Shown in pieces: positions 7,940-15,072 of a stretch of 24,184 nt of DNA (position 1 is the stretch's first letter; every line of letters begins with the position of its first letter). Origin of the DNA: Pirellulales bacterium (GTDB lineage Bacteria > Planctomycetota > Planctomycetia > Pirellulales > JAICIG01); NCBI GenBank assembly GCA_025924495.1, contig JAICIG010000059.1:1-24184 (forward strand). Direction: 5' to 3'. Under the pieces are notes generated by a model. It worked only from the letters and a program-made list of their open reading frames with translations, was not told the DNA's origin and did not search any database. A program made the position numbers and the translations under genes.

Positions 7940-8404
7940 CCTGATCTTGGCATCCGGCGGAATCGCCCGCTCCGACTCCAAGCGCTGTTCTGGAATCCCC
8001 TCGACTGTCTCGGCCGAAACGCCCTGCCGCCGCACTACATCCTCGAAGCTGAGCCCTACCAACAACTCCGATATCTATTCCTCGAAGCGATAGGTGTAGA
8101 TCGCCCGCGGCCGTTTGAAGGGCGTAGGAAGCCGCGTGCGCTGCCGGGAATGCGGACGTTGGTGCATCGGCGGCTGATAGACCCAAAATGTCGGCTGGCC
8201 GAATAGATCGAGATCCCGAACCGTCAGAACCTCGTTTTTCAATCGCACGTTCATGTCGGCCTCGCGGCGACACTTCGGACAGACACATCGCTCGGGCAGT
8301 TCAAAATCAATCTCGAACAGATGCGCCCTTCGACGCCGTTCGTAGCCGTGAACCGTCACGCCGTCCGGCAGATCGACTTCAATTTCCACGTTCACGCTAT
8401 GCAT
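7940..8404 (-). pseudogene. ISL3-family transposase remnant with in-frame amber stop
   Basis: The frame begins at ATG 8404 (MHSVNVEIEVDLPDGVTVHGY). It has the ISL3 N-terminal zinc-finger region with C40, C42 and C45 (RCVCPKC), then VRDLDLFGQPTFWVYQPP and FKRPRAIYTYRFEE. TAG at 8075-8077 interrupts it, but the same frame continues ISELLVGLSFEDVVRRQGVS and then AETVEGI, which is the family's helix-turn-helix region. The stop sits where a Gln would be natural (FEEQI), consistent with CAG-to-TAG. The second cysteine pair, expected in a HxCPxC segment, reads HQRPHSR, so the zinc finger is also damaged. Similarity ends near base 7940 (AIPPDAKIR), and the DDE catalytic domain is missing. Clearly dead. 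Confidence 0.8.
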
Positions 8405-9106
8405 GATCACTACCCCGCCAGGACCGAGAACCAAGCCCCGCCCGAACGTCATTCTAGCCGGCCCGGCCTGCCGCCCCCTCGATTCCCCGCCCAATAACGC
8501 TCTTTACTCGAGTCTGGCGCCAGAAAAAGGAAGAGCTAAATCCTCTCTCGAAATGCATCAACTGCCACAGGACGCGCCCTGCTGACGCAGTTGAAGGGCA
8601 GGGTTCGGTTTTTACGTTTCTGGCGATCGGGATCCTGCCGCGTCGATAATTCATCCAGCCGCGTCATTGATCGAGCACGCAGCCGAGATCGCATCTAACC
8701 CGGTGGTTTTCGCCAATTCGGTTCAGGCTCTAGTGCAGCATCAGCTGATGACAGTGAAAACGCTACAAGCCAACCGAGACGAGATCCACAATCTTCGAGT
8801 CTGCCGAGTGGTGCCGATGTGGCCGGAACGACCCAATGACGGCGAGATTGAGTTGCGAACGTCCGCGAAGTCAGATCGGATGTGGCATTGCGCATACATT
8901 GGCCGAAAGCCATCGCCACCTCTTGTCTTTTCAGGCTCGGACGAATGAATTAGGCGACTTGGAGATACTGAGGATGCCGCTGCTGTAGGCATGGTTGGAT
9001 CAAATCCTGGACTGCATTGTGTGTCGACGCGACCGGCATCGCCTCGTGCGCGCAACGGCGTGTGGCGGCCAAGCGGAAGCGGAGAGCGCAGGCATGCGTT
9101 CTTCTC
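8405..9106. other. About 700 bases without a supported gene
   Basis: Lies between the ISL3 remnant and the end of the BlaR1-like gene. Open frames occur on both strands (plus 8667-8948, minus 8741-9055) but have no recognisable domain or convincing start. The stretch near 8599-8640 could contain the end of the ISL3 element, but I found no matching inverted repeat on the other side. Confidence 0.45.
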
Positions 9107-11269
9107 TTAGGGAACCGCCGGCAAGGTGATTTCCGCGGGGCCATCAGCGGTTATGTGAATGGGATGGCGGATTTCAAGATCGTCCCAGCGGTCGTCCGCC
9201 TTGCCCCAGTAAGCCGCACGCCCCGTTCCTCGCGGCAGTTTCATCTTGACCGGCCGGTCACTATGGCTGATCCAGCCGATAGACAGTTCGGGAAACTTCT
9301 CATGGGCTCCTTCGGGACTCATCCAGATTTCGACTTGCTCATGCTCCTTGAGATTTCTCGCATCAATTGTCGCCTCGCTCCAAGGCAGCAATTCATAGGT
9401 TGCATCGGATGCGGCCAATTGACCGTTGACAACACGATACCCGGACTCGTGGAGGATGAGACTCAGGTACTTTCCGTCGCCGTAAAGAAGCACCGGGTCA
9501 AAGCTCAGCGATGCCGGATCGGCCTGAAACATGCCGTCGGCGTTCGTTTTATACCAGATCTCATCCACCGGCTCACGAAGTTTTCCGTCCCGCAGACGCA
9601 CGACACACGGTTCGCCGAGGGGGAGAATCACCACCTGCGCCCCTGCGGCGGGCTCCATGGTGACGAGAGCCCCTTCAGTGCCTTTGCCGGCAGCGCCTTC
9701 AATATCCTTAGACGCGACGATGCGCCCCTTCAGGCTCCGCGCCGGGCTGATCTTCAGACTGTCCTCGGTTCGGATTCGATCCACGGCGCCGCTGCCGCGC
9801 CGCGACAGAAAGCCCACGAAACTCCACTGGTCGCGTCCGATCAATTTCAGGCTCTCGCCGACGGCTTGATTGGCCCGATCGTTGGCTTCCGCCTCAGCAG
9901 CCTCCCCGAGTTTGCCCCAAATAAATCCAAGCGAATGGTACACTTGCGGTTTGACAGGCTGCACAGCCCGAAGTTTTGCCAACCGCTGCTTCAGTTGATC
10001 ATGGGTGAGGATTTCAGTCCCCTCCCAAAGAATCACGTGCTGGGCGAAGACGATCTTAGGTTTTAGCGTCTCGGCCTGTGGGGCGACCTGCGCACTCGCC
10101 TGCTTATCGTCCACCGGCGCCCCAGCGGCAGTGCTGACAGTCAGGGCTGGCGCAGGATCCCGTTCTGCAATCGGTTCATTCCCTGCCCGGACGGCATCGG
10201 TCAGGCCGACGGCGCCGGCGAGTAAGGTCATTAGCGCACCGGCGATCAGGCCGGTCTGCGTCGCGGGATGGTAACGTTTCATGGCAACGATTCTCCTTTC
10301 CAAAGTGGCGGACGACGAGAAGATATTAGCCGTGAACTCAATCGCAGGGCTTCCCGAAGACCTGGCGGCGATGGCTATCAGCGTTTCGAGATACGATCGT
10401 TTCTGATCCTGCCCGATCTGCCGCAGCACCCATTCGTCGCAGGACAATTCTCGTTCTTCCTGCCACTTGCGACTGGCGTACCAGAGCAGCGGATTGGGCC
10501 AGAACGTTGCACACAAAACGCGAGGCAGCCACGCCAGCAACGTATCCGCGGTCCGAATGTGCCGGAACTCGTGGAGCAATACTGCACGCAAACGAGATGG
10601 TTGGACAATCTGCGAGTTCCTCGGCAGGATCAGGACCGGAAACAACCAGCCACAGACCGCCGGACCGCACTCGGGCGATCCCCAGAGCAATCGAGGCGCG
10701 CGAGACAATTTCGCCTCGGACGTCGCGGATTCGGCCAGTCGGATCAGTTCCGGTTGACGAATCGTCGCGAGGCGCGAGAGGTAACGCGATAACTGAATCC
10801 TGAGCCAGCCGAGTCTGCCGAGAAGCAATGCGGCGACCAGCAGCCAGATCGCCGCGCACGCGTCGCGCGCCGACCAACCTGGTTTAGCTTCAACCGTTTT
10901 CGGCTCGGTGCGAGCTGGCGCGGCAGCGGTGTCTGGAGCGGGCCGTTGCTGCTCGCCTTTAACTGGAACCTGCGGCCCGACCGAGGCCGTTTCGCGTTTG
11001 AGGCGCATGGTCTCGACTGGATGGACGTCGGCCGAGCTGCCGGGGAATGCGCTGATGATGTTCCCCAGACTTAACATTGAAGAGGGGCCGAACGGAATGA
11101 CCATCCGCACGAACACCAGCATCCACAGCACGCTGCGCCATTCCGGCGCGAGCCATCGTCGACCGATGATGCAGGCGATTCCGACGATCGCCGCCAGCAG
11201 TGCGGCCTGCACGTTCAGCTTCCAAAGATGATAGGAGACGTGCGGCCACGCGGCGAAGAAATGGTTCAT
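9107..11269 (-). CDS. BlaR1-type M56 membrane metalloprotease with non-PBP C-terminal domain
   Basis: A 720-residue protein. Hydrophobic segments at about 20-36, 46-60, 136-152 and 340-358 frame an M56 peptidase domain. HEFRH at 233-237 is the zinc-binding HExxH, and EERELSCDEWV at about 271-281 carries the downstream Glu of the BlaR1 ExxxD-type motif. BlaR1 proteins sense a signal outside the cell and cleave the BlaI repressor inside. Here the roughly 360 residues after the last membrane helix are not a beta-lactam-binding transpeptidase fold: no SxxK...SxN...KTG set is visible. They form a beta-rich region containing GRIVASKDIEGAAGKG. The start ATG overlaps the blaI-like stop as ATGA, with AGGGA eight bases upstream. 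The open frame extends further upstream only as a shadow of the repressor gene. The signal sensed is unknown. Confidence 0.88.
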   Translation of the reverse strand: MNHFFAAWPHVSYHLWKLNVQAALLAAIVGIACIIGRRWLAPEWRSVLWMLVFVRMVIPFGPSSMLSLGNIISAFPGSSADVHPVETMRLKRETASVGPQVPVKGEQQRPAPDTAAAPARTEPKTVEAKPGWSARDACAAIWLLVAALLLGRLGWLRIQLSRYLSRLATIRQPELIRLAESATSEAKLSRAPRLLWGSPECGPAVCGWLFPVLILPRNSQIVQPSRLRAVLLHEFRHIRTADTLLAWLPRVLCATFWPNPLLWYASRKWQEERELSCDEWVLRQIGQDQKRSYLETLIAIAARSSGSPAIEFTANIFSSSATLERRIVAMKRYHPATQTGLIAGALMTLLAGAVGLTDAVRAGNEPIAERDPAPALTVSTAAGAPVDDKQASAQVAPQAETLKPKIVFAQHVILWEGTEILTHDQLKQRLAKLRAVQPVKPQVYHSLGFIWGKLGEAAEAEANDRANQAVGESLKLIGRDQWSFVGFLSRRGSGAVDRIRTEDSLKISPARSLKGRIVASKDIEGAAGKGTEGALVTMEPAAGAQVVILPLGEPCVVRLRDGKLREPVDEIWYKTNADGMFQADPASLSFDPVLLYGDGKYLSLILHESGYRVVNGQLAASDATYELLPWSEATIDARNLKEHEQVEIWMSPEGAHEKFPELSIGWISHSDRPVKMKLPRGTGRAAYWGKADDRWDDLEIRHPIHITADGPAEITLPAVP

Positions 11270-11664
11270 GACTGGGTTCCCTGGTTCGAATCGCCCGACC
11301 CTTCGTCGAGCAGTTCGCGCAGCCGAGCCAGCTTGGCCGGGTCCAGCTTTGCTTCTTTGGCGAAGTGCAGGAGCAACGAAGTCGTGTCTCCTTGAAACAT
11401 GCGATTGAGAAAACTCCGTCCTTCGGATCGCACCCGCGCCCGGCGCGGAACGAGAGCGCGATAAACTGAGCCGGTTCCTTGCCCCCGTTTTTCCAGGATT
11501 CCTTTGTCGACCAGCCTGCCGAGCAGCGTGCGAATGGTGCGATGATTCCAGGCCGTGGATTTCGCCAGTTCCTCGATGATTGCCGCGGCCGTCGCCTCGC
11601 CCAGCGACCACGCCGCCTCCATCACCTGCCACTCGGCATCAGAAATATTTGCATCCATGGTCAC
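11266..11664 (-). CDS. BlaI/MecI/CopY-family transcriptional repressor
   Basis: A 132-residue winged-helix repressor. ISDAEWQVMEAAWSLGEATA is the family's N-terminal start, and WNHRTIRTLLGRLVDKGILEKR at about residues 39-60 contains the recognition helix and wing. The C-terminal helices (HFAKEAKLDPAKLARLRELL) form the dimer. The family binds DNA as a dimer and is inactivated when the partner M56 protease cuts it. It is the first gene of a two-gene operon, overlapping the protease start by four bases. I prefer GTG 11664 over ATG 11658 because AGGAG (11671-11675) is six bases before the GTG. Autoregulation is likely through the dyads at 11690-11724. Confidence 0.92.
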   Translation of the reverse strand: MTMDANISDAEWQVMEAAWSLGEATAAAIIEELAKSTAWNHRTIRTLLGRLVDKGILEKRGQGTGSVYRALVPRRARVRSEGRSFLNRMFQGDTTSLLLHFAKEAKLDPAKLARLRELLDEGSGDSNQGTQS

Positions 11665-11670
11665 AATTCA

Positions 11671-11675
11671 CTCCT
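11671..11675 (-). promoter_or_regulatory. Shine-Dalgarno deciding a GTG start
   Basis: AGGAG on the minus strand, six bases before GTG 11664 and twelve before ATG 11658. It favours the GTG as the start of the BlaI-like gene. Confidence 0.65.
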
Positions 11676-11689
11676 GAATGATCACGGCT

Positions 11690-11729
11690 GTAGTAACCAC
11701 AATTATTACAGATGTGGTAACCACGTCAA
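11690..11729 (-). promoter_or_regulatory. Candidate BlaI operator and promoter
   Basis: Forward-strand GTAGTAACCAC (11690-11700) and GTGGTAACCAC (11714-11724) are near-identical; the second is a perfect palindrome around its central base. Between them ACCACA and TGTGGT also form an inverted repeat with an 11-base spacer. The repeats start 24 bases apart. On the minus strand TTGACG (11729-11724) is a good -35 box. A loose -10 (TAATAA, 11708-11703, spacer 15, or ATAATT, spacer 17) falls between the dyads. A dimeric BlaI-type repressor bound here would block RNA polymerase. The repeats are seen directly; the regulatory role is inferred from position and family. Confidence 0.65.
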
Positions 11730-12194
11730 TGGGGACCCGAACGGTTTCCTCTCAGAATTCCGAGCGCGCCGACCTGCCGCCGGCTTCTGCAGGCAACGCG
11801 TCAGCGAGCAGGCGTGGCGCCGCGATGTCGTGGCGCGCTCAGGGCGAACCGTCCCGGTTTAGGAGCGCAATCTCGGCGGCCACAAGGATTGCTGAAGTGG
11901 GTAGCTGCAGTTTACCCGCGCCGCAATCGGCCGCTACGGGACTTGTTGCTCTGGTCCAGATCGCCGGCGAGGAAAAGTGCATGTCGCACATTCGGACTTC
12001 CGCCGGACCGCCCCATCGGTCCCTCAACCCGGGGCATAGATCGAGTTCCTTCGGTTCGAGATCGCGTGCAGTTTCGCACGCGGATGGCATCGACCCGTGC
12101 GGGTTCTGTTCAATGCCGCGTCCAACGGCGTGATTTGGAACCCGGACGGTTAAACTTTGTCTGGATCGGTGTGCTCCCCCGTCTTTTGCGCTGC
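11730..12194. other. Stretch without a supported gene
   Basis: Lies between the operator of the BlaI-like gene and the stop of the next minus-strand gene. Long open frames exist on both strands but show no recognisable family and no convincing ribosome-binding site. It contains one copy of the short dispersed repeat listed at 12064-12096. Confidence 0.45.
12064..12096 (-). repeat. Dispersed repeat, copy 1
   Basis: On the minus strand GGGTCGATGCC is followed by TCCGCG and GCACGC. It matches the copy at 14962-14993 in about 27 of 33 aligned positions, counted by eye with one gap. Both copies lie outside genes in the same orientation, on either side of the unknown large gene and the tRNA pair. 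Confidence 0.4.
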
Positions 12195-14558
12195 TTATTC
12201 CAGCAACCAGTGATGGGATTTGGACCATCCAAGAAACTGCATCTTATCGTCGAAGGCCATATCAAACCTGCTCCGGCACACGTCCTGGCCTGCCGCGAGC
12301 AAGCCGGCAACGGCAGGTCGAAAGCGAACTTGGAACCCGTCCGACTGCTTTGACATGTGGTTGCCAACCCAAGCACAAAAATCGTGCAGCTCCGTGGGAT
12401 TGACGAATGACAGATAGAACAACATCTGCCGCCATGCGTAAGCCGCGTTCTTGACTGAAATCAGCCGTGCATGCCAGTCCGTTTGCTTCAATTGCAACCG
12501 CCGGCAGACCCAATCAAAGCATTGGCGAGCCATTTCCGACAAATTCGGCCGCAACGTTTCAGCCAGGCCGAGGCCATCGAACAAGACGGCTAGGTTTTGC
12601 GTCGTGACGACCTGTTGCTGCTCGATGATCATGCCATTCGTAGCCGGATGCCAGCCGCTATATTCCACGCCGGCTCGAGCGCAACAGAACGCGGCGAGCT
12701 CATCCAGGATCGGCGTCGATTGAAAAGCCAATTTGCGCCGCTGCTTGCGGTCGATGTTCCCAAGCCGCTCGATCGCGTCATAATCGATTCCGTAATAGGC
12801 CTGATAAAGCGTTCCTCGCATTAAGCGGCCGGCCTTCTTCGCGGCGCGGACGAACTTGTCGGAGAACGTTCCCATGAAGATGTCGGCTGCCAGCTCGTCC
12901 GTCAGAGGAACGTCGAGTTTCGCCGTATTTGCCAAGCTGCGCAGTTCTTGCAAAAGTTTGTTCGGCAGGATGGCGTGTGGGAACGAAACCAACGCCAAGC
13001 TGACGATCTCTTCTAGCGTTTGACGGGCAAGCTCCTGTCCAGAAAGACTATCCGATCGAAACTGTTCAATGGCTGCGACCCACGGTAGTTCACCGATCTT
13101 GACCTGACTTTGCAGGTCGAGGAGCAGCAGCGACCGGCGACGGCGGAAAGCCCGATAAATGGCTGCGTAGAGCTGGCGCAGGGAAGGATCGAGAATTCCA
13201 GCGGCCTGCAACTCTGAGGTAACTTGCGGCAGCACCTGAGCTAGCGTTTCGCCCGATGTGATCAGTCCGCGTTCGACGAGCTCTTGGACCGAGTCCCACA
13301 TGCAGCGTTCGATCTTGCGGCGGATCGTGTCGGGCAGCGCGCGGCCCGGCGCCAGGCCGCACAAGGCTGCTTCTTCTTCGCTCACAGGCTTAACGACAGG
13401 AGCGATATCTTCGACGCCCTCCTTCCCCGGATAGGGCTCCAACCGCGATGCCGCGACAGCAGCCACGCGATGAAACATGGGCGTCTGTGCCTGTCGCGCT
13501 TGACGCGCCCGCACCGAACGACACTCAACAGAATCAGGCAATCCGCGTTTGGCAACATAGCGAGCGATCAGCAAGCGAATTGTTCCGACGTCGCGCCCCG
13601 AGAGCGAGGCGGAATCGGCGACACAACGGCTCAAATACGGCGCAAGCTGCGCGAGGCTCGATTTCCGATGCCGCGGCTTGGAGCTGCAGGAGAATTCGCG
13701 GCGCTGCAGCTCGAAACGCCGTGCACAATCTGCGGCACGCTGATGCCAGCTTTCCGGATAAGTTTTGCACGGCCAGCCCCCGTTGATTGGAATTTTTCCA
13801 TTTACCCGTGGAAGCCTGGCGCCGTCGTCGCCGACCGCGAGATTCGGCGCCGGGCCTTCGACGGTCTCGAGAAACAGGCTGACGATCTCGTCGTAGAGGG
13901 GCGTCCAAACCTCAATTGCCTCTTTTTGTGCGGCAATCAACGGATTGGGGCCAATGGCGCGCAAGCTCTCGATGGTGGCACTGACATTCTGCAGGAAGAC
14001 TCGTGAACCAAGTCGCTGCGCGTGTTCAGCCGGGGCAGGATAGAATCGAAGGCGAGGGAAGAAAGTCGCAATTTGGTCTATCAGCTCGCGCGCTTGATCC
14101 CTTTTCGCCTGCCTAAGCAGCCAAGCCACGACGAGCAGGGCCGCCTCTTCCGGCACGCCAACCTCATAGGCGCCCGTGTCCAGATGTTGGAGCAGGCGGC
14201 TCAAGCCCTCATCGGTCAGGAAGTATTGATTCAGCGCAACGCGGTTATCGGCATCGACTGTGGCTCCGATTTCAGCCGCTAGCGAAGTCTCGTGATTGCG
14301 CAAAGGGCCGCCAGCAAGCAAATTGCCGGTCGCGAATCCGCCGGTGAAGACTTCGGGCGTAGCCCAGATTGGCACGTTGTCGAGCGGCGCACGCGAGCCG
14401 ATGCGCAGCGAACCGTCGAGCATTTGCACGAAGATGTTTGCCCATTTTTCCGCTTTCTGCTGGGCGCGCTCGCGGGTCTCCGGATCATGGTGCTGCTCGG
14501 CGGTCGCCAAAGCGTTTGCGAGCCGAAACGTCGCGTACCCGGGGTTGGCCGTGTGAGA
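12195..14558 (-). CDS. Large protein of unknown function, 5' end lost at tRNA boundary
   Basis: About 787 codons are open with strong protein character, but I know no function. The N-terminal part has NPGYATFRLANALATAEQ and PIWATPEVFTGGFATGNLLA, then EEAALLVVAWLLRQAKRDQA and a FFPRLRFYP segment. A central Arg/Gln-rich part follows (ECRSVRARQARQAQ). The C-terminal half is helical, with LADIFMGTFSD-like and RGTLYQAYYGIDYDAIERL segments. From memory this resembles an uncharacterised family of actinobacteria and planctomycetes; I cannot confirm that. No membrane or signal segments are visible. Coding similarity seems to continue right up to the tRNA at 14559, and there is no good start: the first in-frame start-like codon is TTG 14510 and the first ATG is 14423. 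The frame stays open through the tRNA to 14690, but those residues are tRNA sequence. The gene is probably 5'-truncated and may not be expressed. Confidence 0.7.
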   Translation of the reverse strand, partial: SHTANPGYATFRLANALATAEQHHDPETRERAQQKAEKWANIFVQMLDGSLRIGSRAPLDNVPIWATPEVFTGGFATGNLLAGGPLRNHETSLAAEIGATVDADNRVALNQYFLTDEGLSRLLQHLDTGAYEVGVPEEAALLVVAWLLRQAKRDQARELIDQIATFFPRLRFYPAPAEHAQRLGSRVFLQNVSATIESLRAIGPNPLIAAQKEAIEVWTPLYDEIVSLFLETVEGPAPNLAVGDDGARLPRVNGKIPINGGWPCKTYPESWHQRAADCARRFELQRREFSCSSKPRHRKSSLAQLAPYLSRCVADSASLSGRDVGTIRLLIARYVAKRGLPDSVECRSVRARQARQAQTPMFHRVAAVAASRLEPYPGKEGVEDIAPVVKPVSEEEAALCGLAPGRALPDTIRRKIERCMWDSVQELVERGLITSGETLAQVLPQVTSELQAAGILDPSLRQLYAAIYRAFRRRRSLLLLDLQSQVKIGELPWVAAIEQFRSDSLSGQELARQTLEEIVSLALVSFPHAILPNKLLQELRSLANTAKLDVPLTDELAADIFMGTFSDKFVRAAKKAGRLMRGTLYQAYYGIDYDAIERLGNIDRKQRRKLAFQSTPILDELAAFCCARAGVEYSGWHPATNGMIIEQQQVVTTQNLAVLFDGLGLAETLRPNLSEMARQCFDWVCRRLQLKQTDWHARLISVKNAAYAWRQMLFYLSFVNPTELHDFCAWVGNHMSKQSDGFQVRFRPAVAGLLAAGQDVCRSRFDMAFDDKMQFLGWSKSHHWLLE

Positions 14559-14629
14559 TCCGGAGGTTGGAGTCGAACCAACGCCCTCTCGGTCCTGAGC
14601 CGAGTGTTCTGCCATTGAACTTCTCCGGA
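14559..14629 (-). tRNA. tRNA-like gene, anticodon CAG (nominal Leu), class I body
   Basis: A 71-base cloverleaf. The acceptor TCCGGAG pairs perfectly with CTCCGGA. The D stem is GTTC/GAAC with loop AATGGCA, the anticodon stem CTCGG/CCGAG with loop CTCAGGA, the variable loop five bases (AGGGC), and the T arm GTTGG-TTCGACT-CCAAC. All four stems are complete. The anticodon is CAG, which reads the Leu codon CUG. Bacterial tRNA-Leu normally has a long variable arm, so the body does not fit the anticodon. The base after the acceptor is T and CCA is not encoded. Its 3' end touches the 5' end of the unknown large gene. Structure is certain by pairing; amino-acid identity is not. Confidence 0.82.
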
Positions 14630-14699
14630 TTGAGGGATCGATTCCTAGCGCCAACGGCCAATCCGCGACCTCGGAGGTCGATCGAGACATCAGGTTGAA

Positions 14700-14770
14700 T
14701 CCGGAGGCTGGATTCGAACCAGCACCCTCTCGGTAATAAGCCGAGTGTTCTTCCCTTGAACTACCCCGGA
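14700..14770 (-). tRNA. tRNA-like gene, anticodon TAT (nominal Ile), sister of the CAG tRNA
   Basis: A 71-base cloverleaf. The acceptor TCCGGGG pairs with CTCCGGA with one G-U pair. The D stem is GTTC/GAAC with loop AAGGGAA, the anticodon stem CTCGG/CCGAG with loop CTTATTA, the variable loop AGGGT, and the T arm GCTGG-TTCGAAT-CCAGC. The anticodon is TAT (AUA, Ile). Most bacteria read AUA with a modified CAT anticodon instead. Position 37 is T, where a purine is nearly universal, which hints at decay or misfunction. It matches the other tRNA in about 60 of 71 positions, lies 70 bases upstream of it on the same strand, and also lacks CCA. Confidence 0.78.
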
Positions 14771-15072
14771 GCGTGCGCCGGCATCGTTTGCGGCAACGGA
14801 TTGAACCTACTCCTCGCTTCTCCCGTCGTCAAAGACACCCGCCGCAACTGCATCCCGTTGCACTTGACACGCCATTCGATCCCAGGTTCGCGATGCCCAG
14901 GCCATTGCGACGTCTCGGCTTCTGGCTATTCCGTTTCAAGTGTTGATGTTGCGAATTCCTGGCGTGCCTTTTCCGCGCGGGCGGCATCGACCCGGTGAGG
15001 TTCGGCCAGTTGCAGACTAGCGAGCTAGCAGCGAAGATTCATTGTCCGGCTGAAAGTTTAAAGAGGCCCGCC
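14771..15072. other. Divergent intergenic region
   Basis: About 300 bases between the tRNA pair (leftward) and the LRR-thioredoxin gene (rightward); promoters for both should be here. I see no strong sigma-70 pair for either, and a plus-strand TTGACA near 14871 has no good -10 partner. A minus-strand segment at about 14924-15013 reads like the end of a protein (AEPHRVDAARAEKARQEF) but has no start or domain. Confidence 0.45.
14962..14993 (-). repeat. Dispersed repeat, copy 2
   Basis: The minus strand carries GGGTCGATGCC followed by CCCGCG and GCACGC. It is the partner of the copy at 12064-12096 (about 27 of 33 positions), in the same orientation and also outside any supported gene. Confidence 0.4.

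Noticed and set aside
5546..8404. Reassignment of TAG to glutamine, because two genes carry a single in-frame TAG at a Gln site
   Set aside because: TAG is the natural stop of the glycosyltransferase (1085), the IS3 transposase (5331) and the porin (7506), and both interrupted genes are also truncated and otherwise damaged.
9017..10066. Plus-strand frame of about 349 residues
   Set aside because: It lies antisense to the BlaR1-like gene and has no recognisable motif; long antisense frames are expected in GC-rich DNA.
11270..11632. Upstream extension of the BlaR1-like protein
   Set aside because: These residues are the out-of-frame reading of the BlaI-like gene; the ATGA overlap at 11266-11269 marks the real start.
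11678..12353. Overlapping open frames on both strands between the BlaI-like gene and the large unknown gene
   Set aside because: They start inside the operator or without a ribosome-binding site and contain no recognisable domain.
14559..14690. N-terminal extension of the unknown large protein through 14690
   Set aside because: The added residues translate a complete tRNA cloverleaf and the spacer behind it.
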